Source of the DNA: Atopsyche davidsoni
Lineage: Eukaryota; Arthropoda; Insecta; Trichoptera; Hydrobiosidae
Reading direction: 5' to 3'
Assembly (NCBI GenBank): GCA_022113835.1
Contig: JAILWY010000019.1
Coordinates: 7,464,001 to 7,528,000, forward strand
DNA length: 64,000 nt
Below the pieces are notes generated by a model that worked only from the letters and a program-made list of their open reading frames with translations, did not search any database and was not told where the DNA came from. This document shows positions 45,062-55,400 of this stretch, piece after piece. The position numbers and the translations under genes were made by a program. Each line of letters opens with the position of its first letter. The stretch's first letter is position 1.

Positions 45062-47262
45062 TAGGGTGTCCCTTAAAATTCAAGTTCAATATTTTTTTAC
45101 GCGTACCTTCTTAAAAGTTTAGTAATAATCCTATATTGTCTAGAAAAAAATATTAGTTCGATTTATAAACGGTAACCCGTGCCGACTTGCGATTTTAACT
45201 TGTCCATACAAGTTGCGTAAGTACTGCGCTGTGACTTGTAACTGCATGTTTTATTTGTCATTTCATACGTGATTTTTGAGATTAGTAGTGCTCCATTGTT
45301 TAGTGCGTTAACATGTCGGTGGAATTACGGAGTGATAAACAAAATAATTTCCTTATCGGTTTGCCTAGATATCAAATAAATGGTGCAAAATTACCATCTA
45401 ATCGACAAATTCCCTCGGTCCTATTTTACAATATTCGCGAGGTTAAACTGATTGTTAGTGAAAGTGCAAATCTTGTGATTAGGGAGTGCATCATATATTG
45501 GGAAAAAGCAAGAATTCCAACAAGGGCATATCCTAACTGCGTGAAGAAACTTGTTGATTTATATCATGTTTGGAGAGAGTTGCAAAAAAAATTGTAAGAA
45601 AACTCAGGTTACGTTCAAGAGCCGTGAGAACAATTTCAAAATTGATCTTGATAATTTGTTTGATATTGCACATGCTGATGCTTTTGAGAGAATGAAAAAA
45701 GAGTAAGATAAATTATTTTTAATGAAACAGAGAGAGCCAGATCGACCAGGATGCTTAGGTGGTGTTGATAAAAAATTGTCGGAAAAAGAAGATAGATCTA
45801 AACAACGACGATTGGAAGAAGAGGAAAGGGTTGTAAGACAAAGATAACCACTAGCTGCTGAAACTAGAAAATCAAGGGCAGAAGCAATAAAATCTGACTT
45901 CTTTGGAAGTAATGTACCCGACGTAGTCACAGTCCATTGGGATGGAAAACTATTACCCGGGTTAGATGTACGAAGTTCTAAAGAAGAACGCTTGCCAGTT
46001 ATTGCTTCGTTTGACGATAAGGAACAGCTTCTTGCAGTGCCGAAACTAGAACATTCTTCTGAAAAACATCAAGCTAAGGCTGTCCCAACAGCTCTCTTTG
46101 ACTAGAACCTTCACGATAAAGTACAAATAATGTGCTGCGACACAACAGCTTTCAATACTGGCCGTTTCAATGGAGCTTGTGCTATTTTGGAGAAACTTTA
46201 GGAAGAGAATTGCTGCTCGTCTGTCGTCATCATGTTTATGAATTGGTCTTAAAAAGCTGTCTTTGAAAGCAAAATTAAGTAAATTACTAGTAGCCCAGAT
46301 ACTCCAATGTTTAAAAAGTTCAGAGAAAATTGGAAAAACATCGACGCTAGTAACATTGAACCATCTCTTAATTTCGTAAAACAACGTGTTGCCGAGACAG
46401 ACATTCAAGCTTTTTTAATATTTTATAAGGCAGAATTAGACAAAGGTTATGTAAGAGATGACTACCGCAAATTGGTCGAACTGTGCGTAATATTTTTGGG
46501 AGGAGACTCAGAGGAAAAATTAAAACTAAGCCCCCCCAAAGCCATGCATCAGGCACGCTGGATGGCGAGAGCGATCTATTCTTTAAAAATGTGTTTACTT
46601 CAGTCACAATGCAGAATAACTGCGAAGGACAAAAAGACTACAAGATGTTTGCTTATGTTTGTAAAACACTGGATGATTTCGTATCGGAAAAGAGCAAACA
46701 ATTTTTATCACGACTGCAGATCGACGACAGTTTTCTAAAGGAAGATGTATCTTCTTGGAATAATAATAGTGCTTTTGTGGAAGCTAAAAGAAAAATAAGT
46801 TATTTGAGGGTTGTGAATGATACTGCTGAAAGGGCTGTTAAAATGATGCAAGATTTTAACGGACTTATCGCGGCTGAAGAAGAACAAAAACAGTTCTTGC
46901 TGCGCTGTGTCCAGGAACATAGAAAATTGTATCCGGACTGTAAAAAAACAACTCTAAAAAAAAGTTACCCTGGCTGATTGTTATTACTTTATGTTTTTGA
47001 TTAAAGATTAATATTCATCTAATTGAATTTTTACTATTATTTACTTAATTTATTGCATTTATAATGATTTTATACCAGACCGAAATATCAAGACAAAACA
47101 CGTTTTTTACTAAACTTTGAAGCTCGGTCGGCACTGGTTGCAATTATGCTAGAAAGATGAAATTTTATATTTAAGACTCTTATAGCATTACTAAAAAAAG
47201 TAGAGGGTACCCATTTCGAAATTTGAAAAAAAAAAATTTTTGGTCATATAAGGGACACCCTA
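45062..47262 (+). mobile_element. Divergent hAT-like DNA transposon (2.2 kb)
   Basis: Both ends carry the 14-bp perfect inverted repeat TAGGGTGTCCCTTA (45062-45075 and 47249-47262). The flanks are compatible with an 8-bp duplication ATATATAT, but since the insertion is in a TA microsatellite a 2-bp TA duplication cannot be excluded. The start TAGGG fits the hAT end pattern. One broken coding region fills the interior (next entry). Confidence 0.75.
45313..46976 (+). pseudogene. Transposase relic of the 45062-47262 element
   Basis: The frame opens with MSVELRSDKQNNFLIGLPRY, then shifts inside an A-run near 45590 to give IDLDNLFDIAHADAFERM, and passes in-frame stops near 45703 and 45846. Next come VTVHWDGKLLPGLD, EHSSEKHQAKAV, a stop, and IMCCDTTAFNTGRFNGACA. 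After further breaks, 46214-46250 reads CRHHVYELVL, then FRENWKNIDASNIEP and AMHQARWMARAIYSLK (46307 frame), and finally the frame ending at 46976. D in HWDG, D in CCDTT, then C-R-H-H and a later acidic residue follow the order D..D..CxxH..E of hAT RNase H-like domains; that assignment is inference. About five stops and three frameshifts make it inactive. Confidence 0.7.
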
Positions 47263-47266
47263 ATAT

Positions 47267-47294
47267 ATATATATTGTGTGTGTGTGTGTGTGTA
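47267..47294. repeat. (TA)n(GT)n microsatellite
   Basis: TA repeats continue after the right end of the inserted element and change to (GT)n before the host MITE sequence resumes. Confidence 0.85.
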
Positions 47295-47350
47295 AAAAGA
47301 AATAAAGTGTTATAAATTATATGTAAGTACTTAAGATCAAAAAATCAGAA

Positions 47351-47963
47351 TATATTCTCTTCTAGTGGGTTGCAAGCCCCTGGACTCCACTTGTCTCACA
47401 GCACCGACGGGTCTGACTTCCATGACAGTGTAGCGGTCGGTGCACATGCACTGAGCTACAGTTCATCGGCACACAACAGCGCTGTCCAAGCCAACTACTC
47501 AGCGGTGTAACAATACCAATAAAAACTACACAAAGAGCTCCGAGCGCTTCACACAGCCGAGAGACTTAGACACATAACTTAACAAGTGACCACGCATAAT
47601 TCTATCTTGTAAATTACAAATAATAAATCTCGAATATGTAATAATATTTTGCTAACATTCTGATTGGAACCACACCTGAATCCTGCAACAAATACAGCTA
47701 TGCTTTTAAGAAAATAAGACCATGTGACTAAAACAATTGATAGCAGTTGTAACTAGACAAGAGTTTTTTTTTATTATAAGGTCTATTAAAAAAAAATTTA
47801 AACTTTGCATAGTGGAATTTCATTATTATATTTTCTAAAATTATCAAAAAACTCCCATCCCTAGACCCAGCCCTTAATTGCATATTGTTGCCAATTGACA
47901 GCAAACCAAATAAACATAATATTATATCCCTGTCATATTTAAAACTACATCGATATATTGTAG
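47351..47963. other. Intergenic stretch
   Basis: A GC-richer unidentified segment at about 47365-47560, then AT-rich sequence. No gene supported. Confidence 0.4.
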
Positions 47964-48153
47964 CAATGTTTCTCAACCCGTGGGTCGCGATGCCTTACTC
48001 GGGGGGTCGCGGGTAAAAGAAAAAGACAATGGTTTGTCTTAAGCCTTTAAAATCACTGATATAGTTTTATTGAGACCCTAGGCCTAGGAATCATCAGGAT
48101 TTTTTCAGGAACTTACAAAGGGGTCGTGAATTCAAAAAGGTTTAAAATTACTG
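47964..48153. mobile_element. hAT-type MITE (GTGGGTCGCG family)
   Basis: It starts CAATGTTTCTCAACCCGTGG GTCGCGATG, contains a second GGGGTCGCGG, and ends GGGGTCGTGAATTC.. GGTTTAAAATTACTG. The ends are loose inverted repeats of one another. The phrase TTTCTCAACC.GTGGGTCGCGA is typical of a widespread class of hAT MITEs. Flanking 8-base repeats match only in part, so the boundaries are approximate. Confidence 0.55.
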
Positions 48154-50029
48154 TACTCTGGAATATAAAAGCCTTATTTTCTTTACTGTTTTACCCTTTT
48201 CCTGGTTATTTAATTATAAATAAGCAAAAGTAAAGATTTGGAATACCTTCAACAGATGCCTCTATATTTTATTACGAATAAACAAATTTAAAAGTTTAAA
48301 ATACGTTTAACAGATGTCTCTATATTTTTTTATTTCTATAGTATAATACACAATAAATCAATGAAATGGCGTCATTTGAAATTCACAAATACAATCCGTA
48401 ATTTTATAAGAAAAAATGTATTGATATTATTTATGACAATATTTGAGATGTAAACATTGGGCTATGAATTGTGAGTAATGAAATTATAATTGGTGATTTG
48501 TGAGCTATGAAATATTATATTTGAATTGAGTTTTTAGTTTTGAACGTCAAGTCGTGAATTGAGGACAGTTAACTGTCATTTGTGAATTTAAATTTAAATT
48601 ATAAATTGTGGATTTTGAATTCAATTGTGTATGTAAAATAGAAAAAAAAAACTCTGGTGCATCCCTGTCCACAACAATACTACTGCCGAATGTATCAGAG
48701 CATAAAGGAGCGTAGGGAGGCCTGAATGAAGATGTGAATATGAGCTGCATATTATAAACTGAATGCATTCAGATATGTCTGTATGCAGCGGTGGCGTGCA
48801 GTCCATACAAGCAATAAAGCATTGCTAGTGGTGTATACAATACATGATAATGACATTTTCATGATATTTATTGTACCATGAGTGATTTGCGTAGTGTAAA
48901 GGAGAAAAACAATTTCCAGCGATGAAGGCTTTTAATTTTACAACATGTAGGTAATCGATTCACACGTGAAACAACAACAAAAACAGGATTTTTCTCGTCG
49001 TTTCGTGTGTGAATTTATTACTTCAGTACTGGGCATATTTCCTTTTCTCTGTTTTCGTGTCTTGCCTCGGGGCATCCTACGCTCGCATGCATCTTTGGGC
49101 TACTCGTCCAGACTGTGCTCTCGAGTCTCGAGTCTCGTGCTCCTGCGAGTAGAGCACGCACTGAAGAGACTGGACCCGCAGTGCGATCTGCCAATCAGCC
49201 CATCCGCCCACTTCAGCCCGTCCACTCTCGGCCATTGCATTCGCTCCGTGGGGACCTACTTGCCGCACTCAGCCAATTCCAATCGATGAATGGGGCCACT
49301 CACTTGGGCGACTCGGTTAACATATTATGAAAATTCGCGAGAGTGCACAACTATTTCTTATTTTTCTTTAAACTTATAAATGCTTGTAGCCCCGGCACAT
49401 TTGGAGATGCATACAATACATAAAGATAAGAACACAGTAAATAATGATCTCATTGCTCGTATGGATTTTCAGTTATCAGTAAAATTTAAACGAAGCCATC
49501 TGGTTTCTAGAACCTAACCTAACCCCGGAACGAGAAGCCTAAAAATGTCCAACTCCGTTTTATCGTGTGTATTTTAGAAGTTTTTTTTAGATAAAACATA
49601 ACTGAATTTAATATATTTGACAGAAAGTACTTGCTGGAAAAGTTATCTTCTAATATTTTAGTAAAACATTCTTAGTGTTATTCCAACATATTTTTAGTTG
49701 ATGCTCCCAGTTACCTCAAGCAGCCAGGCCATTCTGCCTGAAAATTTTGGTGAAACCAGTAGCACAAAAAAATAGATTATACATTTTTACCAAAATATTA
49801 AAACATTGATGGAGGCACTTCAAAGTTCAGCCAAATTATTTATTTATATATCCAGAATATTTACTGCCTTTTGACAAATTGATTCAATGATTTCATCGGT
49901 TTTAATCCTACATAATTTCAGAAACTTGCCGATGACAGCCATCGTTTTAGCTTCGCATAAGTAGTCCTGGATTAGGTTCCCACGCCATTTTTGGCACACC
50001 GGAGTGCCTCTATTAGCTGGTAAAGTTCT
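48154..50029. other. Intergenic stretch
   Basis: Mostly AT-rich. A GC-richer piece at about 49010-49320 contains the doubled TCGAGTC (near 49120) and several overlapping open frames on both strands, none of which resembles a family. No gene is supported. Confidence 0.4.
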
Positions 50030-50241
50030 TTAGATAATTTAGATTCATGGGTGGAGAGCTGCTTAAAGTTTTTAGTCCTTCCTAAGACTGAAAACTTCAG
50101 GTAGCTCAACATTTAATTACTGCGGCTATATATACGAGATGGTTTGATTTGGTTTCTTAGGAGATGAGCAGCCTGAGGTTTTCAATCTTAGGAAGGACTG
50201 AAAACTTCAAGCAAATCTCCACCCAAGAATCTAAATCATCT
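50030..50241. repeat. Foldback element with ~78-bp arms
   Basis: 50030-50108 and 50164-50241 are imperfect reverse complements, e.g. TTAGTCCTTCCTAAGACTGA on the left against TCAATCTTAGGAAGGACTGA on the right, and GATTCATGGGTGGAGA against TCTCCACCCAAGAATC. The spacer is about 55 bases. It would form a long stem if transcribed. No coding content belongs to it. Confidence 0.85.
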
Positions 50242-52208
50242 AACAACGGCTGCCAAAATCTACGCGCATACAATAAAGCTCTAGCATGGATATGGTTAGG
50301 ACAGGGCCAAATAGAGGTCGAATTCAATTATTTTCTCGCCCTGCGGGGAGGGGTCTGCGAGGATGAAGAGGGCTCCATGCAATCATTCACTTGGGAGCAA
50401 ATGCATTGGAGAGTGACTTTATTGCGAATTACCGGGAAGGTGTACCGAACCTCTGGATTATTCCTGAAAATCGATATTATACTTGATTCAATCTACCTCA
50501 AGTGTATTGTTTTGTTATCTAATGTAGGTCTTGCTTATGATGAGATATGTACGCAACTATAATAAATAACAAAAAGTTGATATCAACAACTTTTTTTAAA
50601 AAACTTATTATTTAAAGACAAGTAATTATTATTTATAACACAAATTTATTTTTTAAACGTGTGTCAGTATACACCGGACCTTTTGCAGTAAAATTATTGA
50701 ACATTGTGGTAGAGAAAAGCCAATCGACTTCACCTCGCCTCGCCTCCCCTCGCCACGCCTCGACTCGACTCGCCTCGACTCGCCTGGGGCGCGCTGACCT
50801 GGGAACAATACCAAGACTTTAGAAGGGCTTTAAAATAACTGAAAAAAATTATATTTAAGGCCACGCAGTACTCTGTATCTTGCGTGGATTGAATGTTATT
50901 GATCCTTAGCATCCTCAGCTTCTCAGGTGATGACAATATGTACGTTGAAACGCTGTAATTATAAAATCCTTATTTCTATTAAATTATAAACTGAAAATAA
51001 TAATGTGGCCAAGAGATGACGACGCCTAACCTCCTTCCCGGATGCAAGTCTCAGTACCACATTATTATTTAAATGGGTATTGAATAAATGAATTTTAAGA
51101 AGGGAAAAATAATATAAAATAATCAATTAATTTTACTATAAATTATTAAATCATGAAATAATCGTCAGAAAACATTATTTTGATGATAATAATAAACTCG
51201 ATTCCGTAGGACCAGCTAAAAAGAAACGGGCATAAATATCTATTTTTATATGAAAACATACCGTGTAATGAATGATTCATAACACTACTTTTAATCGCGT
51301 ATTTACTTACAGCAACTATTTTACAATCAAAACCTACCTTTTGAAGTCCTCTCTGCAAACAAAATCTATTTTTTAATATAGTACAATATATACCTCTTGG
51401 GCGGAAGATATTCGCTCAGATTACCTGAGCAAGGAGGCGGTAGACCACACTATTCTGTGAGATCAGGATGCCGCAGGCGGGAGGGTCAGATGGGCAAGCA
51501 GCTGGAAGCGACCAGAGCATTGGCGACTGTGCACGAAGACTTCACCGGAGGGTGCACAAGGGTAGGAGAGAAGAGTTTTTTTTCAATACTCATATAAATT
51601 ACCTAGAAGGCCGCCAGCAAAGATTTCCCTTCAAAGAAAAATACTTGTATATTTCTGTAATTTCAATGTAAACAAAAGGAGGCTGACATAACCAATTTAA
51701 CAATATCAAATATATAGTCGCAAAGATTAAAAATAAACTAGCTGCACAGGCACAAGCACTGAAACAACTGGCTTATGTGTCTGGATTCAATCTTCAATAA
51801 ATGTCATTTGTATATAATAATATAAGATAAGTCATATAAAGTAATATAAAATGTGTAATTTTTATGCCCACAAAAGCTGTAGGAAAAATTTATCCGCATT
51901 TTTTTGTAAGATGTAGTCTCCTGCCCGGCTGCAAGTATTAAATAAATGAATTTAACATTAAATCAATTACCATACCATACCATAAAATTAGTACGTTTGT
52001 AATTAATTACAAAAATATTACCAGAAAAATAGTTTTATTTTTAATAAATATTGAGTCGGGTAGCTCGAATAATATTTTAAGCGAACCGTCGATCACTGAT
52101 GTAGATGAATATAATGATATCGCATTGAGGCTCAAGAAAAATGAAAGATCGATGTCATTCAAAACTCAGCGAAATAAATCGACCATGCCCAACACTAATG
52201 CCGGTGGC
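50242..52208. other. Intergenic stretch upstream of mfas
   Basis: Contains a CCTCG-type simple repeat (50727-50786, blocks CCTCG, CTCGACTCGA) and a GC-richer unidentified segment at 51395-51565. AT-rich otherwise. No gene is supported. Confidence 0.4.
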
Positions 52209-52402
52209 TTTATAAGCCAGTTGCGGACCTCAGTCCTCCAGTGTCGCTCTCGCTGAGTGACGAGCTGTGTTGCCAGTCGCGACTACCGGAGTCCGCTATC
52301 GGATCATCAGCCTCGAGCAGTCAGAGCAGAGCCAGAGCAGTCCGAAGTCAGAGCAGTCCGAAGTCAGAGCAGCAGCGCCCCAGTCACAGTCAATACTCCA
52401 CC
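52209..52402 (+). promoter_or_regulatory. mfas core promoter and 5' untranslated region
   Basis: TTTATAAG at 52209-52216 lies 31 bases upstream of an A at 52240 in TCCAGTGT, a spacing and context typical of a TATA box and initiator. An alternative initiator TCAGTC begins at 52230. The leader that follows contains short repeats of AGAGCAGTCCGAAGTC before the ATG at 52403, whose context CCACCATGAAG is favourable. Placement of the start is inference. Confidence 0.45.
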
Positions 52403-55400
52403 ATGAAGCCTTCGCTGTTGGTCCTGTCCTACTTCATCGTGGCACCGTACGTCTACGGGAAGAGGTATTTATTATTCCGTTTGCGCATCCGAACCCGCTC
52501 GTCTGCCAGATATTCAGAATGCTTATTTGCGTTATGCGGAGATGTATTATTCTGGACTCGGAAGCGATCTCTTTGATTCGAGACGAGCGCCGCCGATATC
52601 TACTCCCGTTATGTTGACTGCTCGGCCAGACAAATTATCATATTTTGTTGACAGTGTATGAATGAGACTCATTGTGAGAATCTTCAACTAAAACGTTTCA
52701 CAGATCTTCGGCGGATTCTTTTTTAAATCCCCTTGGATTTACAAAATCATCGATTCGGTTTTGTGGAGGGCGGTCCTCCCTTCAATGATAGTTTATATTA
52801 AATCTCGCCACACATACATTTTATTGTACGTATTTTGCACACCAAAAATGTTTCCGAAGCCATTATAGGCCGCGGCGATTTCGACCGAAAGTACTCGTGT
52901 AAATTCCAGATTATAAAAACGTAACGATACTTTTGTATTGTTTATTTGACGATGCGACCGGTTTCGCCATCGGTCCTGATCAATCTGTCCGACGATGACA
53001 ACCGAGAATGCTTTTTTATAATGTATTTAAAAGCTACAAAATACTTGAGTGATTTTTCAACATGTTCATTTTTATTGGTGACCGGCTTTGCCAACCTTCG
53101 TGTTAGCATTATCAAACTCAGTAACTTTATAAGCCATGTCAACCCGAAGAGAAAAAGCACAAAAAAAACTTGTTCTTTAAAACAGCTGAAACAAAAAGAA
53201 ATTAATTTTATTGCGTGTTTCGTTTTTATACTTAGTTCAGGAAGAACTTTTATTATAAATATTTTAACTATCAGAAAAGAATATACGAATACACCTCGAA
53301 TGCGTGCATTTCTTCGTGAGTAATTTAGAAGTATCATTATACCTTCTATTGAATAAAATAAAGGCGGATATTTATTTCACGGTGCTTCGTGGGGAGTTGA
53401 CTCCCGGGACGAGCTGCAGGAGGAAGGGCAGAGCTGTAGTCGAGAACGGCTCGACGTCGGAACCTGCCGGGAAACGTTTCGAATCGATAGACTCGGAATC
53501 GCGAGATACGAGCCGAGAAGACCCCGGGTCAGGGCGATAGCCGGCCCGAGTCCCCGAATAGCGAAAACCGGAGTAACGAACTGCGAAATGCGAACGATTT
53601 AAGCCAAACCGAACTGTAAAATTCGTCAAGTTTTCAATCGTCCCAATAAAACAAAAAATCTGTATTTTGTATTCAATAAATCAATATTTTAAGTATGGGG
53701 GCACTATCAGGAAACATTGATGTAGGTCTAGCAGGAGTCACAGGAATGAACTCCATTCCTGTTATTCCAGCTAGCTGAATGGCTGGATTCCTTCGAGAAA
53801 ATGCTTTAAATGGTAAATTTATGCTTCATTAAATTAAGCTGAAGTTAAACTGCAAAAGCTATATACTCGTGTCCAGAATTACAATGTAATGAAAGATTTC
53901 CATACGCATTATCTGTGCCGAACAATTGCGCCTGATTGCACCAATTGAATAATGGCGGCGAGTCCCGGGGCTGCCTGGCGCACCTCGCGGACAGCCTGAA
54001 GCTATTGAAAATTAAATTAAAACATTGAATACTTTTGAGGGAATGTATCTTTATAATACGAATAGAAAGTAAAATTTTAACGATTCGTAAAAATTAAAAC
54101 ATGGTTTTAAAGAAAACAAGTCCAAAAGTTTATGCCTCCGTGTTTTTTGCAGCAACAAGAATGACGATATGTTCTCGGAGTCTCTCTTTCCTCTGACCAA
54201 CATCGGCAGCCTGTTCAAGTGGCCGGATGGCTTGCGGCCCTTCTACCAGTTGTGAGTCGCATTCTGTAAACTATACCGCATGTTTTTTTAACGTTGACTC
54301 CATTATCTTGAGAGATGCAGGAATTAATTCCCCATTATTGGGATCGAAACGTCGGACATTTCAAGGAAAATGTGGCATAACGCCCTAGAAGGTGTCATTT
54401 GTGGCATTTCTAATAACAACGGGCGCCAAAAACTACGAACAGGAACCTAATTCAGGAAATGCTTTATCTTGTTTGTAAAAAAAATTATTCCAACATATTT
54501 TATGACGTTAATTTTCTCTCACAATCTGAGCCAAGTAGTATTTACAAAAACTACCCAAAACCTACTGTATTGTACTTCATTCTTTCTTGCACTTTTCTTT
54601 GAGTTGACCTCAAAATTACTTGATCAAGTCCTCGACGTTTTCGCTCGACCCGTTCGCGTCGCTTTGGGCACACGTTTTTTTCTGAAAATGACACAGTTTA
54701 AAACGAGTAATCCATATTCGTCCGACAGGAATAAGGACAAAGCTCGCCCTGCGGATGCCGAGTATGCGGACTACTCGGACGCGTTTCCAGAGTCAACAGT
54801 AAATCAAGAATTTACAGAGGACTTGGAGACTCTCTTCTTTGGAAACAAGCAGCAGCAATGGTGGAAGGGGTGAGTGGACTGAACATTGAACTGAATTTAT
54901 TTCGGAGAATTTGTATACATAAAAGTGTCAATAGGATCAGAAACTCCAGCTTGTTCGGGTGTTTTAACGTAAATCACACTAGCGCACCTCTCCGGATGCG
55001 GTGAGTCAGATATCAGTAGCGAAGCGCAAAACCGGTAATCTCGCAGTCGCAATCGTTTTACAGTCCAATAATACTCAAAAATATTTGGAATGCGAGGTTT
55101 GCGCAATTTATAATATTACCATCTAATAAATGAAATCCTTACTCATCGCTTTTGGGTTCGATTTGCGAGAAGCAACTTCTCGAGCGAGTTTGAGTTCGGC
55201 GTTGCGACTGTCGATCGCGACAGGGCGGCCTTTTTTCTCGCGCCGCTCCCTGCGGCTCTCCGCGGCTCCCTGCGGCTCCCCGCGGCTCCCCGCGGCTGCC
55301 TGCGGCTCCCGGCGGATGCGCGGCTGATTGCTCGTTAAGCTCCGGGGGGACTAATCGCTGATTGCCGGCGAGTCTCGCGGAGTCTCGCGGAGTCTCGCGG

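Larger units (their letters stand above)
44742..47350. mobile_element. hAT non-autonomous element, copy B, interrupted by a 2.2-kb insertion
   Basis: 44742-45060 matches the left half of copy A (35326 onward), starting CAGGGGTCGGCAAACTTACT and sharing GATTTATTTATTTATTATCA and CTTAAGGCTACTGTAATATA. 47295-47348 matches its continuation (AAATAAAGTGTTAT, AAATTATATGTAA, TACTTAAGATC, AAAAATCAG). Copy A is uninterrupted at this point and gives the empty site. The right terminus of copy B is lost after about 47350. Confidence 0.85.

Noticed and set aside
48966..49330. Overlapping frames of 60-107 codons on both strands
   Set aside because: A GC-richer patch with few stops; the translations do not resemble each other or any family, and no exon borders fit.
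52942..53629. Frames of 78-131 codons on both strands in mfas intron 1
   Set aside because: Long sense and antisense frames in the same place, with no conserved motif; the flanking exons already join in frame without any insert.
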